Assembly (NCBI GenBank): GCA_026419785.1
Contig: JAODTK010005553.1
Span: forward strand, 1 to 64,000
DNA length: 64,000 bases
Source: Sclerodactyla briareus
Lineage: Eukaryota > Echinodermata > Holothuroidea > Dendrochirotida > Sclerodactylidae
Direction of reading: 5' to 3'
Shown: positions 33,341-45,449 of the stretch, one piece after another
Position numbering within the stretch: position 1 is the first letter of the stretch
Layout of the letters: the number at the start of each line of letters is the position of its first letter
Program-made: the position numbers and the translations under genes
Notes under the pieces: model-generated
Told to the model about the DNA's origin: nothing
Databases searched by the model: none
Seen by the model: the letters and a program-made list of their open reading frames with translations, nothing else

Positions 33341-35504
33341 GTGTCCGGTGAATGTTTATCAACGAGTGTTTAGAATGTCTCCCAAACAGACAGGTGAACG
33401 CGGGATCTTCAGTGTCTTTTTTTAAACCTACTCCTTAAGGCATTCTCGACGAATGTGGTCATCCATGTAAACTTGTCCGTCTATGAACAGTTCGGCCAGC
33501 CCTCTCCCCTTGGTGTCGTTCAGCCATTAACCTAATCAATTATATCGAAATATGTTCGCGTGTTTTCATGAGTTACTGGTGAGCGTAGACGAAACTGTAT
33601 TATTGATATGGATCATACCCCAATCACAACTCGGGTCCTCTGCAACACACTCTAATGACTTGAATGAATTGATTCAGGAATCGGGCTAAATTATGTCGAT
33701 CAGGTTTCGAATACTGAGGTCTGTGGTCAACAAACCAGTCCCGATGTTTGACAACGTTTTTCAGCAAAGAGATTCCTCTCAATTGAGACTGCACTTTCTC
33801 TAACAAAAAACAATAAAAACAAGGGAAGTTAGGAGCATCCGCTTGATAAGCACCTGGCTGCGGGGATAATGATCCCAACACCTTGGCCCGAGCCCACCTT
33901 GTTGTGATGGATCCGAGCGAGAATACTACGGCACCATTGTATGATTCGACTCGGAAATTAACCCTTCAGTCGAAAACAAAGAAAACCTGAAAAGCTGTTG
34001 ATACCGAAATCTTACAGCAGGCCAACGGCATTGTCTTAGATTCACAAAACGATCTTAGCGATGGTTTTGACATGACATTACAGCTCCCTTTCCTATTGTT
34101 GAAATATAATTCAGTCCCTGACCACTTTCTTCCCTTCGGCAGCGTAATAATCTGCTCTGTGTCCTTTCGATAGGGCAGTACACGAGAAATATGACAGAAC
34201 ACCACCTCATCGTAACGCATGGAGGTCATCGCACGTAAAATTGCAGTCTTGCAGTTTACACATCATCGTATACGGAGGATTCCTTCATGGATCATGAAAA
34301 TAGTGGTACGCATCAAATAACTTACAAACCACGTCCCCCCCGGTTGATACATCAAAGTGAAAGCATTGCAAGAGACTGTTCAGCTGTGACCTTACCAGAA
34401 CATTAAGTATTTGACATAACGTATATATCCCACTAAGTATCACGTAATGCTAACGATCAGAAATTCCCATACATTGGAGATCTAGATATAATGTAATATT
34501 CCACTCCAGGAGTTGCCTCATGGTGATCTACAGTAAGTAAGTAAGTAGTATGTATGTATGTCTGTATGTATGTATGTACTGTTGTAGTATTACTTACTAA
34601 GTGGTAAGAGGTAATTGTGAGTCATTTATCATGTATTGGGAAATTTCCTCTAGTAATAAATTCAAAAAGTAAGCAGTCATGTCAACATTATTCAATCCTT
34701 AAAAATAAAAATAAAAAATTAAGGGGTCGTTTTCGCAACAATGCTAGCTAGAGTGTATTGGCGTGATCGTTGGTCGATCATCTAACAACTATTTCCAATC
34801 CAGGAATCTTGAAAAAATTGACCAAGAAGGCAGAAGCATATGTTGATGCACCATTCTTCCGGATTAGTTTCCTTGAATTTTAGTTTCAGTAGGATAACCC
34901 GTGAATAGAAAACAGCAAATGGTGGAAGCTGTTTTTTACTACTACCATTCCGACCTGGCAGAACAATGTTTCTTCAGTTGTGACCCCATGTACGAAAATG
35001 GCTTTTAATAACAAAAAAACTGAAGGTCCAGGTACACTCCTAATATTAACTCTATTTAAATCCACTAGAACGATAGCATATTAAAACATTAACGATAGAG
35101 TCGTTTTTCTATTAACAGCTGTTCCAAAGCAGCATTGACTCCCCCCGACGGCTTCGGTTGAACGGAACAATTTCTTTGGAAGAGCAGAGACTAGAAGAAT
35201 ATTTTAAATATCCCTTTTAGCTCCCCCAGAACTTTTCCATCTCGTTTATTCACTTGAATAATTGTAACAAACAAATTGTTGTATTTAATGAAGAAACTGA
35301 TAGTGGCGCATTAATGTCCGTTTTATATGTTGAAACTGAGAACATGGATTAATGTTTTCACAGGGTGCTCCTTCACTTCTTCGTACCTTGTCTCCCCCAC
35401 AACCTAGCAATGACATGTTTGGCCCAGTTTATCCTTATAGAATACCTCTCTTTATAATAATAAAGATTATAGAAATAGCAATTAATCAATGTATAGAATA
35501 CCTA
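33341..35504. other. Non-coding stretch with GTAA/TATG microsatellite
   Basis: A GTAA/TATG microsatellite spans 34533-34580. Two minus-strand frames (33624-33881, 33966-34229) are open, the latter with KDTEQIITLPKGRKWSG. Neither is recognised. Confidence 0.4.
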
Positions 35505-35690
35505 AATCTAATCTACGTTTACAAGGTCCATATGATGCCAATTCTTTAAGTACTTCTTGTCTTTGCCCGGCTTTGGAATTAGAGATATAACAGCTCTGCC
35601 TTCTTCATCTGAGAATAGCCATTTTTGAAATGCATAATTAAAGAAATCCACGACTAAATGTCTAATGTCTTCATATGAAACCAGACTAGA
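35505..35690 (-). pseudogene. L1-like LINE reverse transcriptase fragment
   Basis: The minus strand has one uninterrupted frame of about 47 codons: SYEDIRHLVVDFFNYAFQKW, then the start of the RT fingers with EEGRAVISLIPKPGKDKKY-LKNW (about 35530-35680). It continues as DLVNVD before a stop. LIPKPGKD followed by NWRPISLLNVD is diagnostic of L1/Tx1-type elements. That makes this a different clade from the CR1/Jockey-like pieces elsewhere in the window. Nothing further downstream is readable. Confidence 0.78.
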
Positions 35691-38399
35691 ATACTATTTT
35701 CAGGCTACACAAACTGCAAAATCTATCAGTTAAGGCATTTACAAACTGTCTAAGGGGGGGAAATTCGAAAGCGGGATGAATCAGTGGGAATCTGTGTTGA
35801 GCTTCCTTGGACCACCATGGTCTCTTTCACTATTCCGAAACCCCGAATAAGACTTTCGGAATTTCGCTGCTCATCAGAAAGTGGTTTTGTTTTTTTACCA
35901 TATAGTCCAGTGGCACAATTGTATTTTGGCTATAGGGTGAAAAACCGTTATTAGGTGTAATATTCATGTCTGGGTTGGTTCCTATATGACCAATACAGCC
36001 CTTGAGTCTGTATTGCCCCATGGCACAGCACAAAACGAAGTGTGGATACATGCATGTATGCCTGTTATGTATGTTTATGTGTGTGCGTGTAAGGGAGTGT
36101 GTATTTGTTTTGTGTCTGGTATGCCCCTTGTGAACACGATACTTGTTCGACTCAAAGATGTTATTTGATTTTTATTTGCATGTAGTCTCGCCATACATAA
36201 GTAGACTATCCTAAGCTTTTGGTCAGGTTAAATTTGATCTGGGTCAACAGAGGCCTGTAACATGACAGCCGAGGCCCACTGCTTCGGATGGTCTTTCCTG
36301 ATTGGCTGTATAGTTGCATTGCATTTTTTTTTGTAGTATACTTTGCCGAGCATCAGACCTGAAGAGGATCGAACATATTAAGCTCAGCCAGGTTCCGAAG
36401 AGAATTGCCCCGGGACATTGCAACCTTAATGTCAGCTGCGAATCGGTCACCAGGTACCGGAATAAGGCAGATGAGCAATATATATCTCATGTTGGAGTCC
36501 GGAGTTGGATCGCACGCAATTGTCGTACCCTCGTTTGCCCCTACTCCAAATCCCTTGTATTCAAGCGACCACCCCCTTCACCCCACAACCCGCCTAAAAT
36601 GTAGCTAGCAATACATATTCACCTGCCCACGGCCAAATTTATGTCAACCTTACGTTAACCTTATGATGTAAATATGAAAGCAGGTCTGATAGGTTTTCAA
36701 TTGCGGCTTGGAGTGGTAGAGGGATTCGATGCGGGCGGTAAAATTAGTAACTGAGTGAGCGAGACAATTTCTGAGTATAAACGATCGAGTGAGGAGTAAA
36801 CGGGGCGCAAACCGATTAGACTATCTTTATCAAACGTGTTGAAATGCTCCTTTTCACGAATATATTAGAAGATTCGACAGCGGCAGTCCTTGGAACAGAG
36901 AACGGACTACAATTACTGGTTTGATTGAATGCTGATAATTGCGGCAATAACTGCGATAATTCGTAGAAATGTCGACAGTTGTACATGAATGCGACTAAAT
37001 TCGATTCTGACCAAAGTGTAAGTCAAACTATCCAATGTGTTCTCTGAGCATCAAATAGGGTCTTTGGAGAGAGGTTGGGCAGGTAACGTTGACCGGCGTA
37101 CATGGGAATTCTCGCAACTATTTCAAGGAGGGGAGGGGAGGGACACTACCCGTTGTCAGCGATTGGAAAAGATAATGTTGCCAGAGATGCATGTAGTATA
37201 TACCATGGTGTTTCCATGATTGTGGGGATTGTATAACTTCTCTTATCAGCGAGTTTGTCCCAAAAAACTGCAGACATGTAATCAATTCCAAATCGCAGGT
37301 ATGGGTGATATATACATGGTCTTCAGGCGCTAAGTTAAAAAAACCAACAAAGAGAATGAGTAAGGAAAACTCAAAAGCTTCTCTGCAGTAAGATACCTGA
37401 AATTCCCAACTACTTTCATGGTCGAAAGTTGGGTATATAGGGACAACCGAATCTGTTTGGTGTTACAGCAACATCATGGGAGGACATTCTCCGGAAACGC
37501 TGCCAAAATGTGACCACTGAAAGCCCAAACCATGTCAATCAAATTGGAAAATGCCATACTGTAGTACAGTGTGGAAGAAACGTGCGTGTTCCTAGTTTCA
37601 ACACTTCAAGATAACATATGGATTACCACGTTATAATAATTCGACAATCTACTGGGTATTACGCCCCAACAATTAAGGCGAGAGATAATTTATGACAAAA
37701 CACTGTTGAAAAAACGCGGTGTGGCCGCTGTTAACGCATTCGAATTAGTTAGCTCGTCCTAATTATAACTTGTCCTCTTTGTTGACAATAGGAAAATAAA
37801 AACGGATCTGCCATCACTCCAAAGATCCTCGACCACACCCATAAACGAAATATCGAGGATCCGCATCTTTTCTGTGGTATTCTGGGTGCGGACTAATGAA
37901 TGCACCTGTTATAGGAAACTCAGTGTTTATGTTTCTTTCATACGGAAACAAATAGGCTACAAGCAATTGCGTCCGCTCATCCTGTCGATGCAGTTTGAAT
38001 CAATACAGGATCCTACCAACGTATTTTTGTTGGGTTTCTATCTGTGGCTGCTATAAATTCGCCTGTTATATGTCCTGCAATACTGTAAAAGTGCATGCGG
38101 AAGAAGGCTAGCCATTCCACAATCTATGTGATCGGCTGCGTACTCGTTAGTCAAAGGTTAGCCAAGCAGATTAGTCCCCAGCTCCCTGACTAACTGTTAG
38201 TCCCAAGTTAGGCGAAAGAGGCACCGGTGCTAACGCAGACTCAGTCTATCGGCAGTATAAGTTAGTCCAGCAAGCTTGACTAACATGATTGACTTAACCA
38301 AATATTAACTCCCTCAGCTGGACTACGGCGCTTGAACAAACAAAGGTATTCCCATCTAGATTGAATACTTAGGGTTAGTCATAATTTGATCAAACGAGG
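35691..38399. other. Non-coding stretch, nothing firm
   Basis: Repeated TTAGTC/GACTAA words at 38145-38375 in both orientations suggest a decayed inverted-repeat element. Frames at 35830-36051, 36244-36608 and 37037-37219 have no features. No gene is recognised. Confidence 0.4.
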
Positions 38400-38990
38400 C
38401 ACCAAAGACGACTACTTAATTTTGGTCAGTATTGTGTGTGTGGCGTGGTCCGTGTGTGTGTGTGTGTGTGTGTGTGTGACACTGTCTGTCAGCACTATAT
38501 CTAACGAATGCAAACAAGTATCATTTCAAATTGGTCCGTGGTTGCACATATGGACACGATGGACCCTATTGTATTGGTGTTAGGTCAAGGTCATTCAAGG
38601 TCACGAGAGGGCAAACTTACGAATGACTGTCATCACGATTATCTGAGAAGGCAAGCAGGTGGCAGTTCAATTAGAGGTAGTGATTGCAAGTATGGTGAGG
38701 ATGAACCCTCTTTTTTTTGGTGTTCGTCAAGGTCATTTGATCACCATAGGACCATCCTCATATATCTTGACAACGAAACATTTTCGGAGGGAGTCGTTAT
38801 GGCGTTTTTGTTCGTCTGGCGACTAGATCTGGTGACCTACTTTGACCTCATTTTTGACCTTGCGACCTCGTTTGAACTTTTTTGCCCTTGTGACAAGTTG
38901 GTGCTATTTTCTTTTGTAATTGACAGATTCGTCTTGTTAGAAGGAAAACAACCCATAAGTGACTTTAGACTGATGATGATACAACCATGC
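38400..38990 (+). repeat. Dispersed repeat R3, copy A: (GT)n plus TGACCT-rich unit
   Basis: A (GT)n run (about 38448-38478) leads into a unit with CACGATTATCT, ATGGACCCTATTGT-TTGGTGT, GGTCAAGGTCATT, CAACGAAACATTTTxGGAGGGAG and CTGGTGACC. A ladder of TTTGACCTCATTTTTGACCTTGCGACCTC words follows. The same words in the same order recur at 57110-58030. The long plus-strand frame 38508-39131 is a by-product of the repeat. Confidence 0.7.
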
Positions 38991-39033
38991 AACCTTCATG
39001 ATGCCACCCAAGTGACAGTGTTAGATATTACTG

Positions 39034-39330
39034 TTAATGCACCTGTATGTCCCCAATTATCCACCTTTTCATTATACACCACATTTTCCCCCTGGCAGAC
39101 TGATATTGTATTGTGGCAACTGCAGCAATGAGCATGTGACATGATAATCTTCCACCATGCTTCCTATAATCAACAGGTGGTTTTGTGTTATCACTATCCA
39201 ATCCGAACCTATAAACTTGCCTTGCAATGTTTACTTGTGTATTAAGGCTCTCAGTGTAGCCATGCATACCATAACTTCCCGGGTTGCCTATGACCACTGT
39301 TTGATGATTTATTTATAGGCATTTTCGCAC
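39034..39330 (-). pseudogene. Minus-strand frame with GNPGSYG motif (relative of 12542-13075)
   Basis: A continuous frame of about 98 codons reads VVIGNPGSYGMHGYTE, then SLNTQVNIARQVYRFGLDSD, NTKPPVDYRKHGGRL and a hydrophobic piece. The GxPGSY start and the nucleotide word CATAACTTCCCGGGT link it to the minus-strand frame chain at 12542-13075. Stop-free length and mixed composition argue for real or formerly real coding, most likely a repeated mobile-element protein. The family is unknown. Confidence 0.4.
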
Positions 39331-41629
39331 AAAGTAGGTCAATCTGAAGTTTATTTAAAAGGGGTACCACCAGTAGTGTATAGGAGGAAGTTGGGTGGTG
39401 GTGGAGTGCCCCCCCCCCCAACAGGTTTTACTGGGAAGAAAAGCCTGAATACCGGGAGGGTGGGTGCAGGCAGAACTTGTTTGATACACTGTTCCCAACA
39501 ATAGCGGTGCATGTAAGACCCCCTCACCGCGGCAGTGGACCAGAATAACACAAAATGGACCCAGCACAACCGGGAACACTACCACTACCTACCACCCCTT
39601 TCATCAGACAGGTATCCGCACACAATTGCAAAATTGAGGTTGAGTTGTTGGTGGGCTACAACAGTGCTGAAAACCGTTCTAGAAGACTCAGTGAACTTTA
39701 GCCTTTTCGATGTCTCCTAAACCTGTTTCTGATTAAAAAAATCTTACATTCAACGTGAATTAGAACAAGAGAACACAATCTTTAACATTGGGTCAAGACA
39801 GAATGACCCGTGTTTACCTAGCCCTGACTCGAATGTAATCGTGGAAACGACCTAATCAGACCAATACTGACATAACTGGCTTTACAACCTGAAAACGCCG
39901 GACTCCTCTGCTGGTGGCCTCAACCCCCCCCCCCAAAATTAAAAGCCCCCCCCCCCCCTCTGTGGATTATGTGGTCAAGTCAAAGCTTACCTGAGGTCAA
40001 CAGAGTGGAGATCGAGTCTGAAATAGCCCATCAACCTACCCAACGAGCAGGGGTCATTATATGTGAAGATTCGTAGCATCAATATGGCAAGGAATCACTT
40101 ACGCCAGTCTTGCGTTCTTGTTATAAAAGCATACATGCATTGATGTTATGTGACTTAGTTACATACAAAGACAGTGGCGAAATGTAAATCGGGTTCTCAG
40201 ATGTTCCTTGGTTCGTCGAAACGACGACACATTGGAGTTGTTTTCCGATCGTTGTTTTCCGTTATAGGAAGGGTTCACATTTTCTTCATTATTTAGGACT
40301 ATCCAACTATTTTCGATGTGACTCTCACCCCACCCCCCCCGCTCTCTCAACTCTCTCCCATTCATTGGTAAATGAGGGCGCAGTAACATTTCCAAAAGTT
40401 TCGCGCTGCCAATGTTTCATTAGGAATATTGTCAGCTTAGATTTTTTGTACTGTGCAAGATTTCTAGCCTATGTAAGTCCATCGGGTAGCCACCCACCTT
40501 AGATCAAAGAGGAACGTAAGACAACATAAAAATCCAGAGTTTTCGGCACAGAATTTAAAGCCTTCATTGCGGGGTGTGGTCATGGCGCGTTTATGGGGTG
40601 ATTATTAAATACATGACAGATAGTGTACGTTACGTAGGAAGGACCTTCCGCTGTGTCTCACTCGTCAACAGAACTACTAGTCATTGCTGGGTTGGAGCAA
40701 AGGTGCCAATATGAAATGGACTGCATGCTTGTTCATGGACTCGCCTTTATGATGGCATTGGGTTATATTAAGTTGTGAAACAAGAAGTGTGGCGAGGGCT
40801 TGCCATCCATGCTAGTAACGACATGGGCGTTAATGGTATGTTGTAGAGTGAATATTATTATCATTAATTTATAACTTGGACCATTTTTACTGCATCCATT
40901 AATTTAATCCCCACCGAATTTGGCCCATCGCAACTCTTTAGTGTGGCTAAAGGCCTGCCTCTTCACGCGTGCCTTTTTGTCTGGAGGTCGATTCAGATTC
41001 AGTTTGCTTAATACAGAGAATAATCTTTGGTAAGCTTGGCAGTTGGGACAATCGCTGAAGATGTTTGGGTGGTGATGAGGATGTATTACCATAAAGCTTG
41101 TCTTATTTGTTACTTTCCACCGTGCCTTAAGCTGGGATGCATCCTCCTCACCCTAATGATAGGGGTGCCATTTCGGAAATGACCATATTTTGAAGGTTCA
41201 GGGAAAGACAAAACCTGCTGTAATTTTCTTAGGTGTTTCAAAAGCAACCAATCATAATTGGGGATATCTCGATAGGGAAAGTAATGTGACGCTGACGTAC
41301 ATTGTCAAGCCGAAAACTCTTGGAGTTATGAAAAACAGAACTAAATCAGCTGTGTTGGGTTTCCTGAATGACATGTAATAATTGAAAGACAAGCTACATT
41401 ATTTTTTACTGGCCCCACAATGGAAAATGTGTTAGCCTTAGGTGATACACACTAAAGATAACTAGCGTAGGCTAGACGGTGTGTAGGCTTCAACTTGCCA
41501 CTCATTCGGACTGACGTGCCACGCTAAATATTCTGTCGGGACATAAACCCTATTAACATCTGTTCAACAATGGCCAGTGATGTCACAACTTATGGCCAGT
41601 AACCAAATTCCACGTGTCCCCCTTACGAC
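39331..41629. other. Non-coding stretch with poly(C) tracts
   Basis: Poly(C) tracts lie at 39411-39419, 39925-39934 and 39947-39958. Short frames (40159-40395, 40904-41092, 41190-41378) are unrecognised. Confidence 0.4.
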
Positions 41630-42050
41630 GTGAACTTGAAACCCACGCGTGGCATCATTCAATGGGCTAAACATGGAATTTAGGGAATGTTACGTTTCAA
41701 TACTCGCACGCAAATCGTAAAACGCGCGCATTACATCACGCAAACTGGCACATTGACGCGTCGTAGGAATTTGACGCGCCCTTACTGCCAAAGGACGGGC
41801 GACGTGGTCTAGAGTGAGGACAAACATTACGTCATACGTTTCTGTCGCTGTCATGAAATCTAATGAGGTGAGATTCCTTGTACGCGTATGCGGACGCGAG
41901 TGCGGGACGCGGTTTGTGCAGGGACGCGGCCGGAAAAATGGTCGTAAATACAAATGAACGCGGCCGGTACTGGCACTGCGGGGGTCGGGGTGGCGGGGTT
42001 GCGATATTCGTGCCGGCTACGTGGGGTTAGGGGGGGCGCAGTTGATCAAA
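41630..42050. promoter_or_regulatory. CpG-rich patch, possible regulatory island
   Basis: CpG dinucleotides are dense here against an AT-rich, CpG-poor background (ACGCGT, GACGCGCC, CGCGGCC words). A CRE-like ATTACGTCAT sits at about 41828. Frames run away from it on both sides (41690-41953 minus, 41954-42136 plus), but neither is a recognised gene. It could be an unmethylated promoter, or a young CpG-rich repeat not yet decayed. Confidence 0.3.
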
Positions 42051-44309
42051 ATATACATAACGACGAATCGAACAACATGACATCAACCTGTCCAGGACTA
42101 CACCAACAGAAAGCTAGGGAAGACCATCTCACCTAATTGTTATCCTGTAATGTGTATACGAGGGAGTGTTCAAGTTGTACTGACTAGGAATGAACCAAAC
42201 AAGGGGCAGATCCGCATAAAAATAAGTTGAGGGAACACTATTTCTTTGAATGCTAGGTCCCACTGATTGATGTAGTTAGATTGTAATTGAGTCATAAAAC
42301 TCCGGCAGCCATCCTCATGGTGTATACAGGCGTAGTTCTGCGTTGAAAGGGTTTATTTCAGCAGTGGCGTACCATGATTCCCAAGTATAAATAATTTCAG
42401 CGCAAAAACTATTTTTTCGCAGTTAAGTAGATGTTTTGCAGCTTTTATCAGCAATATCTGCAGCAGCTTGTGTTAGGCTAGGGGCCATAAAATTGTACTC
42501 ATTGCCAATAGGAAGTGTGAGGTCGCACCTCTTGGGTTGCGACCTCAACCCCCCCCCCCCCCCCAAGACAAATCTCTCGGTTCGCGCCTGATTCATGGAA
42601 TGCATATCAATGCATGAATATGATACATATGAAGGTCAATGGGTATTTCTTCTGGTTGTTACTGTGGGACACTAACTCCGTCGCCTATGTGGATCACGAC
42701 GTACGTTGGAATCAGGCCTAGATTCTTTGGACCATGAAAGGAGGCAGGGTATATTATCACCACCCCCGGAGACCACAATAATTGCAGATTTCTGATGGCC
42801 CTGTGAATCAATTACGGAGTCAATACATTGTGGGAGTGGCCTACTCTGCCAGCCAGCTGGCCTTCAGCATATCGATGTGGTCGAAGTCATAGTATAAAAT
42901 AATCTGGTTATTAGGGGGGGGCGGGGACTAATCACAATTTCACTCTTTCCTTCTATTTTCATCGTTCGCATACAGAAAGGGCCAACAACGCAGAATCGCT
43001 GGGGTGCACATTGCGCAAACAGGCAGAGGTACGGCGCCACCACACTCTGGTGAAAGACTCCGCTTCGATGCAAAGCAGTTCAAAGAAAACTTCAGACTTG
43101 CAATGAGACCAGTCGCCGCGTGTCGGATGAAGTCGAATAAGACATAATCAAGCAGATGCCGGGAGGTTATTTCGGCGAGAAAGGAATGGCCATTTGTCTC
43201 CGGTGAGGCGACAAAAAAGTCTTGATCCGATATGAGATGGTCACTACCGCCTTTAGAAATTAACACCGAGATTTTACGTTAAATGCGTACATAACTTCAG
43301 GCTGAAAGAAAGTGTGCGGTTGTGTGCAATGTGCAAAGCAGCAGTTATCCACTTAGTAATCGGATTTCTGACTCATCTCCCAAAATACTTGAATGTTGTC
43401 AATGAACTTCCATATCTCCCTAAATATAAATAATCACGTTTATACAAAAACTGCGCGTTTCTAATTTGGTGGAGCTTAGTAGAGGTAGCTATCGTTTCAA
43501 TCCATGCTCAATATAAACATCACTAACAAAAGGCCATGCCTACCGAAACTCGCGAAAGATGTGACAAATTATGCAAAGTAATTGAGTTACCTCCAACTAC
43601 ATTATGAATCAGACGGGAAGAAAATGCCACATCCACCATGCTTGTGAAATCTGCAAACTTGCATAATTATGCAAATTTGTTTCATTGAATACACCACACA
43701 TGACCCACAATCCCAAACAAGTTAGAACTAAACTACCCTAGTGTCACGGAACCACTAGTGGGTTACTCGGGAATCGGGTTCCGTTGGGTTCCAATTTTAT
43801 GTGAAATTCAGACTGAAAATTGAATAATTAGGAAATCAATACTATCTTACCAGATGATTCGCTGAACAGTGAAGTCAAGCAAATGCAAGGACTCGCAAGA
43901 GTGCAGACGAGGATGTTGCCACTATGTCACCTGCTAGATACACAGAAGGCATTTGCCTCTATAGTGGGACCACAATATGGATGGGGGTAGGTACACCCGG
44001 CAGCAACATGGCAATAGCCTACCCTCATCGAAACAGTACACACGATCTGGAGAGTGACGAAGTTGCGTGAAATATGCAATTAAACCCAGCCATATATTCC
44101 ACGTAAATGCAATAGTCAAGAACAGTCGCCGTATTCCTCCTTGGTTTGTATAATTCGGACTAAGTTGACCAAGCAGTCCAAACAATGAAATAAGCTAGGT
44201 ATAGGAAAACTGAACACGACAACTGACAGAGTGATCACAAAGTCTCATCCTGAATTCATTACAGAACACATGCTGGAGTGGATACGAAGACTGGGAATCT
44301 GTTAAACAG
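42051..44309. other. Non-coding stretch, nothing firm
   Basis: A poly(C) of about 15 lies at 42550-42564. The longest frame is on the minus strand (42940-43266, 108 codons, including SDQDFFVASPETNGHSF). It is coding-like but unrecognised. A second minus frame spans 43934-44185. No splice-supported gene was found. Confidence 0.4.
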
Positions 44310-44400
<91 letters not shown>

Positions 44401-44415
44401 ACCCCCCCCTCCCCC
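44310..44415. repeat. Poly(C) tract of about 106 bp
   Basis: Nearly pure C with only three interruptions (T 44344, A 44401, T 44410), including 56 uninterrupted C. This is exceptional length for a C homopolymer. It could fold as i-motif/G-quadruplex, or be inflated by assembly. The glycine-rich minus frame is an artefact. Confidence 0.95.
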
Positions 44416-45164
44416 GGAATAGTGTTGTATTTAATTAAGTTATTATAGTTACCCGAAATATAGCATGTTGTGTTCACAGAACATACAGGACAGGTCGTTC
44501 ATGTACCAAAGTTGAAGTATCACAAAAGGCTTCGGTTTCAGCTACCGGATTTCTGTAGCTATTCGATTGTCATTTGATTTTATTTCTACGGCTTCAGGAA
44601 GACAATTAGGGCCCATCCGAAAGGACGATCAGTTAACTCCAAGACCGACCACTTTCTCGACCAGGAGGTGCGGAAGTGGAGAGTTCAAGTGAATGCTCAC
44701 AGCAAAGATCATTGCAAATTATTCTGTAACAAACCCAGGATGTCCTCCCCCGAGTTGCCAGTCTCATCGCAATCAGTGAAATTATTCATCTATTTGTTGG
44801 TTAGTTCGAAGTCAAATGCAGCTGAAATCAAATATTAGAAACTTTTGACATTGTTATAATCGGAGTATACTGATGATTGGACCTTCTGCTCTGGATATAG
44901 TGATAATAAGACCTACTCAGTCCCCCAAGTATAGTGATAAGCAATGGCATACTCAACGAGTATAGTCATAAGAGTTGACTAGATCTGTTGTATATGTATG
45001 AGGCCCGTCATCTGGATACGAAAGAGGACGTTGGAAAGGTAAGAAATTTTACCAAGTGGGTCCTTTCTTTTCTAAAAGCATTTAGAGGTGGATATAGTTT
45101 GCCATCCCCTAAGGGTGCTACCCATTAAAATGACACTAATCCGCTGACAATTTCAAATATAAGA
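44416..45164. other. Non-coding stretch; one weak exon-like frame
   Basis: After an acceptor-like TTATTTCTACGGCTTCAG (ends 44598) a plus frame of about 80 codons stays open (KTIRAHPKGRSVNSKTDH and onward to about 44840). No family is recognised and no donor stands out. GTATAGTGATAAG-like words repeat three times at 44896-44965. Confidence 0.35.
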
Positions 45165-45449
45165 GGGACTGATAGCCCATGTCTAGATCGGGAGTGTTCA
45201 ATTCTTCTAGTGAAGTCTCACGTAAGAGAAGTGGGGACAAGGCTTTTACTGTGACTACCCCACAGGTGTGGAGCTAATATTCACAGCACTTAGGGATTCT
45301 CATCTTTGCAGATATTCGTAGGACAACTTAAAACACTATGTGTCAGTTACTTTCACTAGCTTTAGCTTGTTGTTTTCTATGTTTGTAAGTGCTTAGAATA
45401 GATCTTGTGAATAAGAGTTCTATGAGCACAGCCATCTTATTATTATTAT
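45165..45449 (+). pseudogene. LINE 3' end: ORF2 C-terminus, 3'UTR and TTA tail
   Basis: The plus strand reads GDKAFTVTTPQVW (about 45233-45271), followed after a frame change by a SQHLGILIF-DIRR-like segment. This is the GDRAFxVxxPxLWNxLP box and trailing helix that close many CR1/Jockey-like ORF2 proteins. About 100 bp of 3' sequence follow, ending in a TTATTATTAT run (45437-45449), a plausible simple-repeat tail. The upstream part is unreadable, so the copy is severely 5'-truncated. Confidence 0.62.

Noticed and set aside
38508-39131. 207-codon plus-strand ORF, the longest in the window
   Set aside because: It lies across repeat R3 (TGACCT ladder); the composition follows the repeat and the matching repeat at 57-58 kb does not keep the frame.
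44259-44477. Glycine-rich 72-codon ORF
   Set aside because: Translation of the poly(C) tract.
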